NCBI RefSeq assembly: GCF_000315625.1
Contig: NW_005434592.1
Span: 367,516-389,555, forward strand
Source of the DNA: Guillardia theta CCMP2712
Taxonomy: Eukaryota > Cryptophyceae > Pyrenomonadales > Geminigeraceae
DNA length: 22,040 bases
Direction: 5' to 3'
The translations under genes and the position numbers were made by a program. The notes under the pieces are model-generated. The model had not been told where the DNA came from, did no database searches, and was given only the letters and a program-made list of their open reading frames with translations. Shown in pieces: positions 1 through 10,470 of the stretch (position 1 is its first letter; each line of letters begins with the position of its first letter).

Positions 1-2507
1 CGTGCCCGCGCCCTCCCCGCGTGCTCTCGCCAGCCCTCCATCGCCTCCCTCGCCGTCTCCCGCCCCCGCCGCCCCGTCAGCCGCCCCACGACCGCCGCCT
101 GTACCCGCCGTGCCCGCGCCCTCCCGGCCCACGCCCGCAGCGCCTCCCCGACACTCCCCGCCTCCTCCCCGCGCCTCGCCCGGCCCGACAGGATCTCCCC
201 GACTCGCCTCGCCCGCGCTCGTCTCTCCACGTACGTTTTCCATTTCCGTACGTGTTTGTCTTTTGAATATGAATCGGACATCGTTTTCAATCTGAATGTT
301 GTCTGCTCTTGCCACTTTTGTTTCAGGTGTTTCTCGTTTATGGCTTCTTTCCACGTTCGTACTCCCTTTCGAATTGTTGTAGCCTTTTTCGTCTTTTCAT
401 GTTTCATTATCTTCTCTTGGAGATACTTTTTGAATTGTGTTTCGTCTATCCATTTTTTCATACATTTTGATCTCAGGTTTGTTTGTGTATTGATCATTAT
501 TGTTTGGCAATTTCCGATTCGAAGGATATTCTTTTCTATGTCTCTGTTGCAATTTTTCCACTGGTTCAATGCCAAGGTTTTGCATCGCTCTTGCACCTTT
601 GTTAGCCAATGGTTCATTATCAATCTTTCATAGCTGAGCACTTTGAGAAACTCGCACCATGAATTCATTGATTTCTTAAGCATTGTTTTCTGTTTCAAAC
701 TGAAATGTTTGACCAACACAGAGAAAATTTCCAATTTTAGCTCGATGGGGCATGGGTGGCGTGGGTTCCCATCTTTGAGAGTTTTGAAACTGACACTTAA
801 GGTTGCCGTACTTCTCCTGAACACAAGGGAATCTCTCAATTCCTTTCCTGCCTTTGAGAATTCGAACCATTGTTGCATGGATTCTCTAATCAACTTCCGT
901 GATGCAAGATGGATTTTTGACTCAACACCGCGCTTAACCACTACAATTTGTTCAGAATATTCTTGCCAACATCGAAAGATAGATAACTTCAACGATTTCC
1001 GTCTGTGTCCCTCGTAAAAATGTCCAAATTGGCAGATTTCAGCACCTGGCGCCTGGACTTGAACGGACCAGTCAGATATGCACTGCTTGATCTTGTTGTT
1101 TGACTGAAGCCTTGCCATCATGTTCTCCAACACCTGATACCTCTTCTGCTTCCTTCTCAGCACAAGCGTAGTTGCAATCCATGCATCAAAGTAGGTAATC
1201 ATCATGTCTTTCTCTGACTTTTTTCCAATGTGTGCGATAGCTGCTGACGCCGTCCTCTTGTTTGAAGTGATCATCTGCCAGGTATCCGTAGAGTTCCTCA
1301 ACACTTCAAAACGAGTTCTAACCAACATTTTAGAGCAAAACCGCTCTATCACTTTTTTTCTTTGTTTGCGATCTAGATATGCCAGTCGAAGAGTTTCAAA
1401 AGTCCTCCATTTCTGCTTCAATTTTCGTTTTGTCTGTAGGGAGTGCATGCTTTTTCGAAGGATGATTGAGCGACCAGCATAACAGTCAAGTTCGCCAAAG
1501 AAAAACTTCTGCAGAGCACGATTTTGTTTGAGAAGAATCACACCAAATTGATCAGAGCAGACATGCTTCTTGGACCGGAAAGACATGCATGACTCAACAG
1601 AATTTTTCCATAACAACCAGAATCTCTTGTACTCAAAGGTCCTCCTGAGATTTCGGAGAGTTCTGCGCGATCTGCATAGAACAATCAACTTTTGCATCCA
1701 CCGCAGAGCCTGGAGTCGCTCCAAGTCATTCACGACGGACAAGAACTTTGACATGCAGTTATGCAGGACTTTGTTTCTCTGGAACAAAGATTGCCAGGTG
1801 TCTAGACATGACTGTAAAAGTGCACGGATACATCTCCTCCTGAGTAGTTTCTGGAAAACATGTATGTTGATCTCTTCGTCATCAACAATGCTCTTTACAA
1901 TCGCTCTGGTCATGGAAATATTAACAACCAATATTGACTTCATCTCCCCTTGAAGCGAACGAGGAAAGTAGTGCTTCACTCGCCTCTGTTTCCAACGATA
2001 GAAAATTAGAATTTTCTGCAACATCCAGTCAAAATAGCTTTCTTCACAAATCGGTTCTAATTGAAATCAATCTCAAATACCTTCTTGACAGATTGTGATT
2101 CCTTGTATTTCCAAAGTATCCTCTTCATTTTCAAGTTGTGTGCAGCATGCTGCATCCATATGAAAAAATGCAGATACTGCATCATGTCAATTGAAGCGTT
2201 CAACAGCATTCGTCCCTACCTGGTTTCTCATCAGCACTTGCTGTGTCATATGATTCGCATGCAATGTTGCTGTTTGCCTCCTGACATGCCACACCTGATC
2301 ACTTGGCTCACAAACGTTATCTATTGTACACAAGCATGAAAGAACCTGCCAAATGTTTCTGGCTCTGCAAAGAATTCCATACTCTCTCAACAAAGTATTC
2401 TCATGAGCAATTCTCTCGAAGAGAATCTGGGCTTCGAGACAGTCTTCTTGAGATCCTTCTATTCTGAACATGCTTGTGTCCCTTGATGCGCAACAAGACC
2501 AAGACAT
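1..2507 (-). CDS. Sfi1-like Trp-repeat protein, partial (runs off left edge)
   Basis: Sfi1-type proteins bind centrin through tandem ~33-residue helical repeats with a conserved Trp and act at centrosomes or basal bodies. Here the minus-strand frame is open without a stop from 2015 to the left edge (about 671 codons). Trp codons end at 1409, 1280, 1181, 1070, 968, 869, 659, 560, 452, 353, 242, 131 and 32, so spacing is 33-43 residues with one double step. Flanking context is of the type LALNQWK, SMNSWCEF, IFRCWQE. Upstream exons are inferred at 2176-2081 (contains FFIWMQ and ILWKYKE) and about 2507-2220, joined by introns 2016-2080 (65 nt) and 2177-2219 (43 nt; a donor at 2237 also fits). The ATG at 2507 is the first convincing Met, but the true start may lie upstream. 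The last 80 codons are Arg/Ala/Gly-rich. The C-terminus lies outside the window. Repeat class is fairly sure, orthology is not. Confidence 0.75.
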
Positions 2508-2531
2508 TGAGTATGCAGGGTCAGAGCTCAA

Positions 2532-2979
2532 CTTTGTTCTTTATCCCCGCCTCCATCACATTTTGTTCGCATCCACGGTCGAATTTCTTCTATGGGCGCA
2601 AGGCCCTACAACTCATGTCTGTAGGGAGGGGTTATGAAAGTCAAAACCTCGATTGAGCCACTAAGCTCAAAGGCAGACCCTGTAGCCCTGCGGTCCATTC
2701 CATCCACAAAAATTGATACAGGTGTGTACTACAAAGCGAGCAGGCTGTTACAGAGGATTGAGATGCAAACAGAGGGGATGCACGTGTTATGATGAACAAC
2801 ATTCGACCATAGCAGCTTATATACAATGAGTTCACATATCAAGCTGTCAGATAGTAAGGTTGCAGTTAAAGCTTCGTTTGGTAAAATTGCAAATAAAGCT
2901 TCACTTGGAAAGATTGCAAATAGTTTCACACAGTAAGAATACACCTCGCGATTCACATAGGAAAATTACAACTAAAGCT
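2532..2979. other. Intergenic spacer between two minus-strand genes
   Basis: No gene seen. It holds the 3' flank of the FHA gene and the upstream region of the Sfi1-like gene. The only clear structure is a short tandem repeat at 2860-2929, annotated separately. Confidence 0.5.
2860..2929. repeat. 27-bp tandem repeat, about 2.5 copies
   Basis: Units begin at 2860, 2887 and 2914, each starting TTGCA(A/G) followed by an AAAGCTTC core. The third unit is truncated and diverged. The period is a multiple of three, but no gene model covers the repeat. It lies about 50 bp beyond the stop codon of the FHA gene, so it may be part of its 3' UTR. Confidence 0.7.
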
Positions 2980-5900
2980 TCATACAGCGTAAGAAACTCG
3001 TGTGTCTGCCACTGTTTGAGCGAGCTCGAACAGGATCCTTTCTCTTTCTGCCTCGAGCTCTAGGATTTCCTCGGCATGGTCTCCGTAGACCTCAGAATTG
3101 AAGCTTTGAAAGGTGCTGCGATTGCCGTAGTGATCATACGGTTCTTCTGCATCAAGATAGCTCTGAGGAGGAGGAAGAGGAGGAGGAGTCTCAGCGGCAG
3201 CAACGTGGTCACTATGCGAGTAGGAGGCTCCATCAAGCGCGTTCAAGAAGGCTGATCTCGGAGCCGCATCCCACGGTTGGGATGGGCGCAAGAAGCCCGA
3301 GGGGCGACTGAGAGAAATTCGCGGGCCTTGTCCGTCATCACCTCGTGCGCCCGTGACGAGCTGTGAAGCTTCGCCCCTCGAGGAAGTATGTGTCGAATCC
3401 TCGCGACCTCGTGCAGGTTGCAAGACTGTCATGATTTCAGGTCGGTCGGTCTGGTCTGAAGCTCGTGCAGAGTCGCGATGGGGTGAGGCCCCGTGCCCAT
3501 GGTCCGTGTCCTTCAGCTTGGAGGCAGACGGACTGAAATTCACTCGAGCATAGTCGCTCGTCAGGCGTTCAGGAGCCCTGCCTTGACTATCAGAGTACAA
3601 CGCATTTTCTCTGGCACGATGAGACATGTTTGGCTGAAAGCTGGTGACGAATTCTTCTAATCTGCTTAAGCGCATTGGGTTGTCCTGCTGTAGGGAGACT
3701 GCTTGCCTCGAGATCGTCTCAGCTGTCATCTTCAGCTTATCCGCATGCTCTTGAGCTTGCAGTCGAAGCAGAGTCGCTTCCTCTTGAGCCCTTGCTCGCA
3801 GCTGCTCAGCTTCGCGCTTAGCCTCCTCGATCACTTTTTCTGCTTCGCTCGTAGCAGATCGTCGCAGATCTTTGAGCTCCTTAACAATGAGCGAGGCCGA
3901 CCGCTCCCCGACTTTTCGGCTCGTCGCCAGCCAATCAGAGATCTCGTCATCTGTGGGCACTCGAGTTGTGACTCCCGTCGATTCCTGGCCTCGCGTGATT
4001 CCTGGCAGTGAAGCTGGTCGGCGATCCCTTTGAGAGATGTCATTGTTCAACGGTGAAGTCATCGGGCTCCACACGATGCTTCCATTGTAAGTGATCATTG
4101 CTATGTTTCGACTCATGCTCTGTTGCGGTTCAAGCTGCGAGCCCTGTTCTTGATGGTGAATCGGTAGCGCATGGAAGTGCGGTGACGAGTGAGACGGAGG
4201 AAATACGCTCAGCCCTTGTGTGTCGTGAAGGATGTGTGAGCGAATGTCTGAAGGTTGGGAGACGGAATCTTGCCGGTAGCATCCACCGAATTGCTGGCGT
4301 TGCTGTGTTCCATGATTAATCATCAACGGCTGTGAACGTCGGGATATTCGATCGATCCTCTCTTTGATATGGTTTTCAACATTCTTCTCCTTCAAGTCAA
4401 TCTACAATTCCAAAGTTAAAGGCAGAAAGTTCTTCGCATCGCATTACCAACGATCCGTCGGGCGTCATTACGCTTTGTCTTGTGGTTCCCATGATGTATT
4501 CTTGCAAGTTCTGTGCTGTCTAGCAGAGTTGTTGATCAATCTTTGGCAGCACAGCAGAGACTAAAATCCTGGTCACTTACCCCCGGAACAAGATGCGCGA
4601 CAAAGTAGATTTCACTTCCTGCAGTGCCTAAACGAATGAAATCGCCATGTCCGATGTCGCTGCAGGTCCCATGGATGAAGTTTTCATTCACAAAACTGCC
4701 GGATGAGCTTGAGTCCTGGTAAACCCAAGCTCCTCTTGCTGATGAATAAGAGACGCAAGCATGGTGACCAGCGACATCCTTGCATGTTTCTGGGTTGATC
4801 ACAACGGTGCAGTCAGCGAAACTCCTGTTACAAGCATAAGAATGATCGCTATCACGAAGTACCAAGGATCACCCAATTCTGCATTGTTCGTATGCTTTCA
4901 CAACCCAACTACGACCAAGGTTGTCAACAAGTAGCAGATTCGTAGACGAGTTTTCGAAAGCATTTATGCTTTTCGCAACACTCGATTGAAATGTTTTCGA
5001 GCTTGCAAAATCACTTCTGATCACCCTGCTCAACAAATCTACATTACAAGATCCAAAGTTCTTCACAACAAAAGTTGCGTTGTGAGAATCGATTGATGAA
5101 ACATGTTTATCTTTGCTCGTGGCCTGCTCATCCAAATCCCAAACGGCTGAGTTGAGTATCGCAGGGACCTCGTTCTCACTCAAGTGCACGGAGTGAATGG
5201 ATTGGTCGTCTTTGACATATGTCTTCTCCTCGGAAACTAAAAAGATGATCAAGACGATAAAACACTTTTCAACACTTTGTGATTCTGTTCAAGTGAAAAA
5301 TGCTTTCTACTCGTTCGTAGCTTTGACTTACCACCTTTGTCTTCTGAATGGTCGTCAAGGACAATATCAGACGGCTCAACATCTTGCAAACGATCGAGTC
5401 TGACAACTTTATCGCCTCTCAGCACCTTGAGCAGTCACGTGAGGGCATCCGCACTTGTGACTCAAGCGCTGTTTTCACCATAACCGAAGGATCATGGTAG
5501 GGCTGTGCAGGCGGCCTTGCCTCGCTGCCAGAGAGAATCATCATCGACCCCTGCCTTGAAGAGCTTGGTACCTCTGCAGGAGTTTGCTGGTGGTCTCAGG
5601 AGCATCCAGCACTTGAGGGTTGGCTGCAGCTTTCTCGGATATGCTGAGTGATGAAAGGCTCGTTTCGATGGCAGAGAGATGTTCATTGAGCGCCTGCATT
5701 GCAACATCGAATGACATGACATGACATGAGATGTCGCATTACACCTCGTCGAGCCCCTTGCTGTCGTAGCCTTCCCCGTGGGTGTGCTTCCTGGTGTACA
5801 GAGTCAAATGGTTGGAGCTTGACTATGTGCGACTCGCACAATTTCAGCTCGAACAGATCTCTTGCAGCCTACAAGCTGACGTCATCCTCTTTGACAAGAC

Positions 5901-6145
5901 GGAACAACGAGAACTTTCCTGAGTGGAGGATCGCAGTCTGATCATCTCTCGATGAAGTTCTGTTAATCTCGACTTGAAGTCACTGGATTCATGCCTCTCC
6001 ATTTCCATTCCTGCAGACCAACAGCACACGTGAGCTGATCCAGCATGACAGTGTCGTGACAGTCAGTGACTATCACACAACTCAAACGTGTGCTCAGATC
6101 GGTGTCATCCCCTCTCTCAGCCTGGTCTCTGACCATTCTGATCAT
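2980..6145 (-). CDS. FHA-domain and coiled-coil protein, 9 exons, about 862 aa
   Basis: FHA domains bind phosphothreonine peptides. Inferred exons: 6145-5984, 5937-5881, 5822-5745, 5693-5572, 5524-5479, 5425-5332, 5236-4873, 4824-4581, 4401-2980; all phases agree. Introns are 46-58 nt except 95 and 179 nt. The FHA core (about residues 285-388) spans the 48-nt intron: CRIGSFADCTVVI, then GHHACV, SGSFVN and HGDFIRLG. The usual Gly-Arg is Gly-Ser and the Ser before His is Gly, so phosphopeptide binding may be altered. Residues about 556-628 are a heptad-rich coiled coil (VIEEAKREAEQLRARA). The rest is low-complexity Ser/Gln/Pro-rich. An alternative is two genes: a 100-aa protein ending at 5739, and an FHA gene starting at the ATG at 5717, only 21 bp on. 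The 51-nt intron joining them in phase makes one gene more likely. The most upstream start is uncertain. Confidence 0.72.
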
Positions 6146-6849
6146 ATTTTTTATCGTTACGGTGATTACCCTAGTCACAAGGTTCTACTACTATACTACG
6201 CACTGGCAGGCCGCTTGACCGTTTCCGAACCGTGACGCCGTGAACTCGAAAAGTTCGCGTTAAAGTTTATCTGATTTTATGATCGGCTGGCAGCGGCCCG
6301 ATCGGAGGGCGGCGGCGGTCGGGGTGACTCCGGCGGGTGTAAGCAGACAGGCGGGCCGCCGGATCGGATCACTGAATATGGCAGCGAAGGACAGGGAGGC
6401 CTTGAGCCGCTGAGCTGACGCCGCCGAAAGATCCTGGGCCAGATGCGTTTACAAGTTGATCCTTCGCAGCCGTGACAACGGTACGGTACGCCGGATCGGT
6501 GACCGGCGTACTCGCCGCAGGCTGACGCAGACGGTGCAGCGAGCAGCCTGGGCTTCCTGTAGCACTCTGATCCACTGAGTGGCACTGTCCAAGAAAGAGG
6601 CCGCCTAATCATCGGATCCTCAGCGGCCGGGCGAGTCACTGTGCAAACTAACTAGCTGAAGCCTCGCCGGCAGGCGTCGGTGCTGTCACGGCCCGGCAGT
6701 CTGGCAGTCACCTGAGGGTCTCCGTTGAGAAACTTTGCGCACTCGAGGTCAGTCACGTCTGATCGCCTCCACCCATCGAGCATCTCCTGTCGCCTGACAC
6801 TAGCAGCGTCGTCGGCCCTGTGAGCGAAGGCCACGGCCTGCCAAGCACG
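6146..6849. other. Intergenic region, no gene recognised
   Basis: About 700 bp between two same-strand genes, GC-rich in the middle. The reading frames here are Arg/Pro/Ser-rich with no domain or splice pattern I can defend. CGGATCGG-like words recur, and there is a small inverted repeat with 6-bp arms (CGCCGG/CCGGCG) near 6490-6509. It should contain the promoter of the FHA gene and the 3' end of its neighbour. Confidence 0.4.
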
Positions 6850-7818
6850 TCAAATGGCGTGAGAGATTTGACGTGAGAGTGGGGGAGGGGACCTAGGAGG
6901 GTGGAACTCTTGGAAGCAGTGGCCGTGCATGCTGGCGGGGAGTCGGAGAAGATCTCCTTTAACGAGCCGGTCAATGTCATGCAGGACGAGCCATTGGAAG
7001 GAGAAGCTGAGAGCTGACGCGGGAGGCTCCAACAAGACGCGGACGAGAGTAGCTCGATCCTACCGGGGAAGGCTGAGAGGACGAGGAAGCAAGGGAGGAG
7101 CTACCTTGAAGCCAAGCTCGTCGACCAAGACGACGCTGACGGGGTCGCGTTGAGAGGCCAGTGAGCTGAGAGCCTTCCTGAGGTCCCTCGAGAGATCCAT
7201 CGGTGCGAGAGCAGGAAAAAACGATCGAAGCTGATCGGCCCCTAGTAGCTCTTCCTCCTTGTTCTCTTGCCACCATCTTCCCCGACCCGAAGTGCCGTCC
7301 TCCAGCAAGACCGGTACGATCCTGCGATCCTTGCCACCTATACTGCGAGCAACCACCTCCTGCGCAGCCTCTTGGGTCTCCCTCAGAGCACCAAGGAGGA
7401 GGATGCAGCCTGAGGTCTGTGAGATTGTTGCTTCCAGCACAGGGAAGAAGGATATCAAGGGGCTGGACATGTAGACCGGATCTAGTTGGTACTGATTGGT
7501 TAGCAAGCTTGCAATCTTTATGAGCTCAGCATCTGAGTTGGCATCGTGCTTGTCTATGTTCTGGGCTTGGCACGTACTTTCTTGGAAATATGTGAGACCA
7601 CGCAGTCGGTTGTGTTGAAACATGTCAGGGTAACACCACTGATCGTAGGAGTAAAAGTCAATGTCGATGTCACAATCCTCCTCCTGGCTTGCGAGAAGAG
7701 TTGGAGGTCCAGCCAAAACCTGCAACATGAGGTGAATTAACAACATGATGTAAAGTAGCAACATGAGGTGAATAAGTAACATGAAGTAAATCAGCAACGT
7801 GAGGTGAATAAGCAACAT
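6850..7818 (-). CDS. Unrecognised 307-aa protein with repeat-encoded hydrophobic leader
   Basis: Two exons, 7818-7105 and 7059-6850, are joined by a 45-nt phase-0 intron (GTAGCT...GGTAG). The first Met starts a run of about 33 mostly hydrophobic residues built from hexapeptides such as MLLIHL and MLLLYI. These are encoded directly by the 18-bp minisatellite at 7723-7818. After VLAGPP comes an acidic stretch (EEDCDIDIDF), then a globular-looking region with GCILLLGALRE, RRIVPVLLEDG, VSVVLVDELG and FSFQWLVLHDIDRL. The alternating hydrophobic strands and charged helices resemble an alpha/beta fold, but I recognise no family. The leader could be a signal peptide or membrane anchor, or translation could start after it. 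The gene lies 113 bp downstream of the methyltransferase-like gene on the same strand. Confidence 0.55.
7723..7818. repeat. 18-bp minisatellite, 5 full units plus a partial
   Basis: Units start at 7723, 7741, 7759, 7777, 7795 and 7813 (partial), with plus-strand consensus CAACATGAGGTGAATAAG. Units 1, 3 and 5 resemble each other more than units 2 and 4, giving a 36-bp higher-order period. The array is in frame with the minus-strand gene and encodes its hydrophobic leader. Confidence 0.9.
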
Positions 7819-7931
7819 GCAGCATAAATATCACCCTCCCTCTCAATCGCTCCTGATCCTTTACTGCTACCATCCGATAATGATCATTTCCACCGTCAAG
7901 GTTGTAATCGATGTCATCCTTTCCTTTCCTT

Positions 7932-9647
7932 TCATCTAAAATTTTCATCCCTTCCATACCAAGAATTACTTTCGTTATCATCATAAAACGCCTCAGTGCC
8001 ATCGCAAGCATCGCCATCATCATGATCATCATCCTTGGAAGTCATTTCATCATCATGGTAACGTACAGGAAAGGGGCGAGGAGGGAAAAATTCGTGGAAA
8101 CGTTTGAACTCATCGCTGAACTTTTCGAACCCCTGAAAGAAGAGGATTCAGAAATTCATTTCAGGGGACCTATTGAGCACCTTCTGACCAAGTTGTCGAT
8201 AAGCATCATGCATCACGATGAACTTGGTTCTATTTTTGATCCTCCTTGCAACTTCAATCCTCGCGCTCTCAGGATGTTGGTCAACAAAAGCAAGACCCCA
8301 GCTGCAACTGAACATCACCCAGCTGTTGGGCAAGCAAGAACTACAGCACACCTGCCGCTCAATATCTCTCTCATGATCTCCCCTCCTTCTACTTCATCCC
8401 AACCTAAGCAAGAGGCATTTCAAATTCAACCCCATCGAATTGAAAACGTCACGAGATTACCAGCAACGTGATGAATTCGGTGAGTCTCTGACTTGAAGTG
8501 CTCAAATTTCGACACCCACTCCTTGTCTGTGTCGAGACTGGTCAAACGCCTGGCTCTTCATATCATCTCCAGCTGTTCAACCGGACCTCTGACCTGCCCT
8601 TTTGCGCACAAAGATGGTGAAGCATTGGAGTGCTATAAAATCCCATTCCGAACTCAACCACCTGTCAATGTTCAGCTCGAACTAGACTTTGTGTTGAGTT
8701 CTAACCGATCCTGACGTCAAGAAGAAGGCAGCATGCAACACAGGTTGATGAGTCCCATGGCCATCTCCGCCGCGATAGTTGAAGAACACATCACTGTCAT
8801 TGACCACCTTTCTTGCCAGTCAACTAGATGAACAAGCAGATCACGTGTGAATACAGGACAAGGCGGTCTGAAGCTCTTGACATCTTGGAGCAGCTTGTTG
8901 GTAAGATCATACGAAAACTCCATCTCATCTTTTGCAACAATCTTTCCATAACGATCCACAATGCAACCCATGAGCGAATGTACAAAGTCTCCTCTTGATT
9001 CGCGTTCGGCAAACTCGTGCGGTGAGCGCATGATCATGCTCATAGTGCTTGTCTGATCTGTCGTTCTCTGTAGCAGCTTTCCGTTGAGGAAGATGTTGAC
9101 CTCCATCGAGGAATCCATTGCCGACGTGTAAAAAGATATCAACTGCACCAACAAGCCAGCTTGTCAATATGCTTCATAGGTCAAAGTCAATACATGCCAA
9201 CCAGTCCCTTCAGAAAGCTTCAGGGATCCCATTCTTCATCTCTCTCCATCTGGCTCTAATTCTACCCCCCTTCCAACCTTCCACTGTCTCTATCTCCCTC
9301 CTCCCCTCTCGCTCTGACTGACTGGCTCTCTCACTCTCCTGCTACCTCTTCAAGACCACAGCGCATGGTTCCATCGTTTGACTTACCGGGTGAGGGCCGT
9401 CGTTGCGTCTGCACTCAACAGTCTCGTACTGGCAGTCATCATTTTCAACCCATAGCATGATGTGAGGACCAACCCCCTCCTCTCTTGACGTGTCCTCCAC
9501 CATGTCAGAGTCTTCCGCTCCAGCATCCATCAGGTGTGTGATCATAACTAGCATAGTCAAGAAAGTGAGTCGCCTGGAGCTCCTAATGCTGAAACTCCAA
9601 GAGACCATTGTCCTACACCTGTTTGCAGATGACGGACCAGAGATCAT
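7932..9647 (-). CDS. SAM-dependent methyltransferase-like protein, 10 exons, about 395 aa
   Basis: Inferred exons: 9647-9387, 9142-8855, 8807-8706, 8661-8594, 8549-8461, 8403-8352, 8307-8181 and 8132-7932, eight confidently placed coding blocks with every phase consistent; small extra exons inside the 244-nt first intron cannot be excluded. The other introns are 44-57 nt. The N-terminus has basic residues (RSSRR) followed by a hydrophobic stretch at about 27-39, suggesting a signal anchor and a secretory-pathway location. The core has GTHQPVLHAA, then the glycine motif VVEFGMGFYSTPML, then LTSLDTDKEW and later WGLAFVDQHPES and FIVMHDAY. These fit class I Rossmann methyltransferase motifs: a cofactor loop, an acidic residue after strand 2, and an Asp after strand 4. 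The C-terminus is Asp-rich. Substrate unknown. The stop at 7932 is the least certain boundary. Confidence 0.72.
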
Positions 9648-9851
9648 CGCCTCGTCTCGACACCAGCCAGATCAACGACTTGGCAGGTCACTGTCACAGT
9701 AGAACTTTGACGATGATCTGTGCTTCTGATCGACTGAGGTCAATCCCCTACCACCCATGGCCATGCAAGCTAGCGAGACACTCCGACAACCTACATTAGC
9801 TCAGCGAGTTATATGACGGTGAATCTTTTCTGCATTAGCTCTTTTCTAACT
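9648..9851. other. Upstream flank of methyltransferase-like gene
   Basis: Nothing gene-like is defensible here. It lies between the proposed start of the methyltransferase-like gene and the first unit of the tandem satellite, so it may hold the promoter. Confidence 0.4.
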
Positions 9852-10470
9852 AAACAAGCCAGCTAAGCTAGGCTTGTTTTCAAGGCTTTTCTTCTGTGCG
9901 CCCTGTTTCTGATCGCATAACATTTTCATGGGCAACAATCCCAATCGATGCGTTCTTCACCTTATAAAACGCGAGCTAATGCAATAAAATCCCCTTTCTA
10001 ACAAGCCAGCTAGGCTTGTTTTCTTTTCTTCTGTGCGCCCTGTTTCTGATCGCATAACACTTTCATGGGCAACAATCCCAATCGATGCGTTCTTCACCTT
10101 ATAAAACGCGAGCTAATGCAATAAAATCCCCTTTCTAACAAGCCAGCTAGGCTTGTTTTCTTTTCTTCTGTGCGCCCTGTTTCTGATCGCATAACACTTT
10201 CATGGGCAACAATCCCAATCGATGCGTTCTTCACCTTATAAAACGCGAGCTAATGCAATAAAATCCCCTTTCTAACAATCCAGCTAGGTGCAATAAAATC
10301 CCCTTTCTAACTAACAAGCCAGCTAGGCTTGTTTTTTTCTTCTGTGCGCCCTGTTTCTGATCGCATAACATTTTCATGGGCAACAATCCCAATCGATGCG
10401 TTCTTCACCTTATAAAACGCGAGCTAATGCGAAATCCCCTTTCTTGTAACAAGCCAGCTAGGCTTGTTTT
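9852..10470. repeat. 137-bp tandem satellite, about 5.5 units
   Basis: Units start at 9852, 10000, 10137, 10274 (only 39 bp long), 10313 and 10448. Neighbouring starts at 10000, 10137 and 10274 give an exact 137-bp period, and those copies are nearly identical. Each begins with a hairpin, AACAAGCC / GGCTTGTT with a 5-nt loop. Each full unit then carries GTGCGCCCTGTTTCTGATCG, GGCAACAATCCCAATCGATG, an ATAAAACGCGAGC block and a T/C-rich end. The last unit diverges after its hairpin and merges into the fold-back element. No coding potential is evident. Confidence 0.9.

Noticed and set aside
2-633. Plus-strand open frames over the GC-rich left end (Pro-rich) and the following AT-rich part
   Set aside because: They are antisense to the long Trp-repeat frame, lack any domain, and the first starts only at a GTG.
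4869-4871. In-frame TGA as a possible selenocysteine or readthrough codon in the FHA gene
   Set aside because: A 48-nt GT-AG intron covers it in the right phase and its removal restores the FHA motif; no selenocysteine context is needed.
6277-6834. Minus-strand Arg/Pro-rich ORFs in the GC-rich spacer
   Set aside because: No motif, no splice partners and composition typical of random GC-rich DNA.
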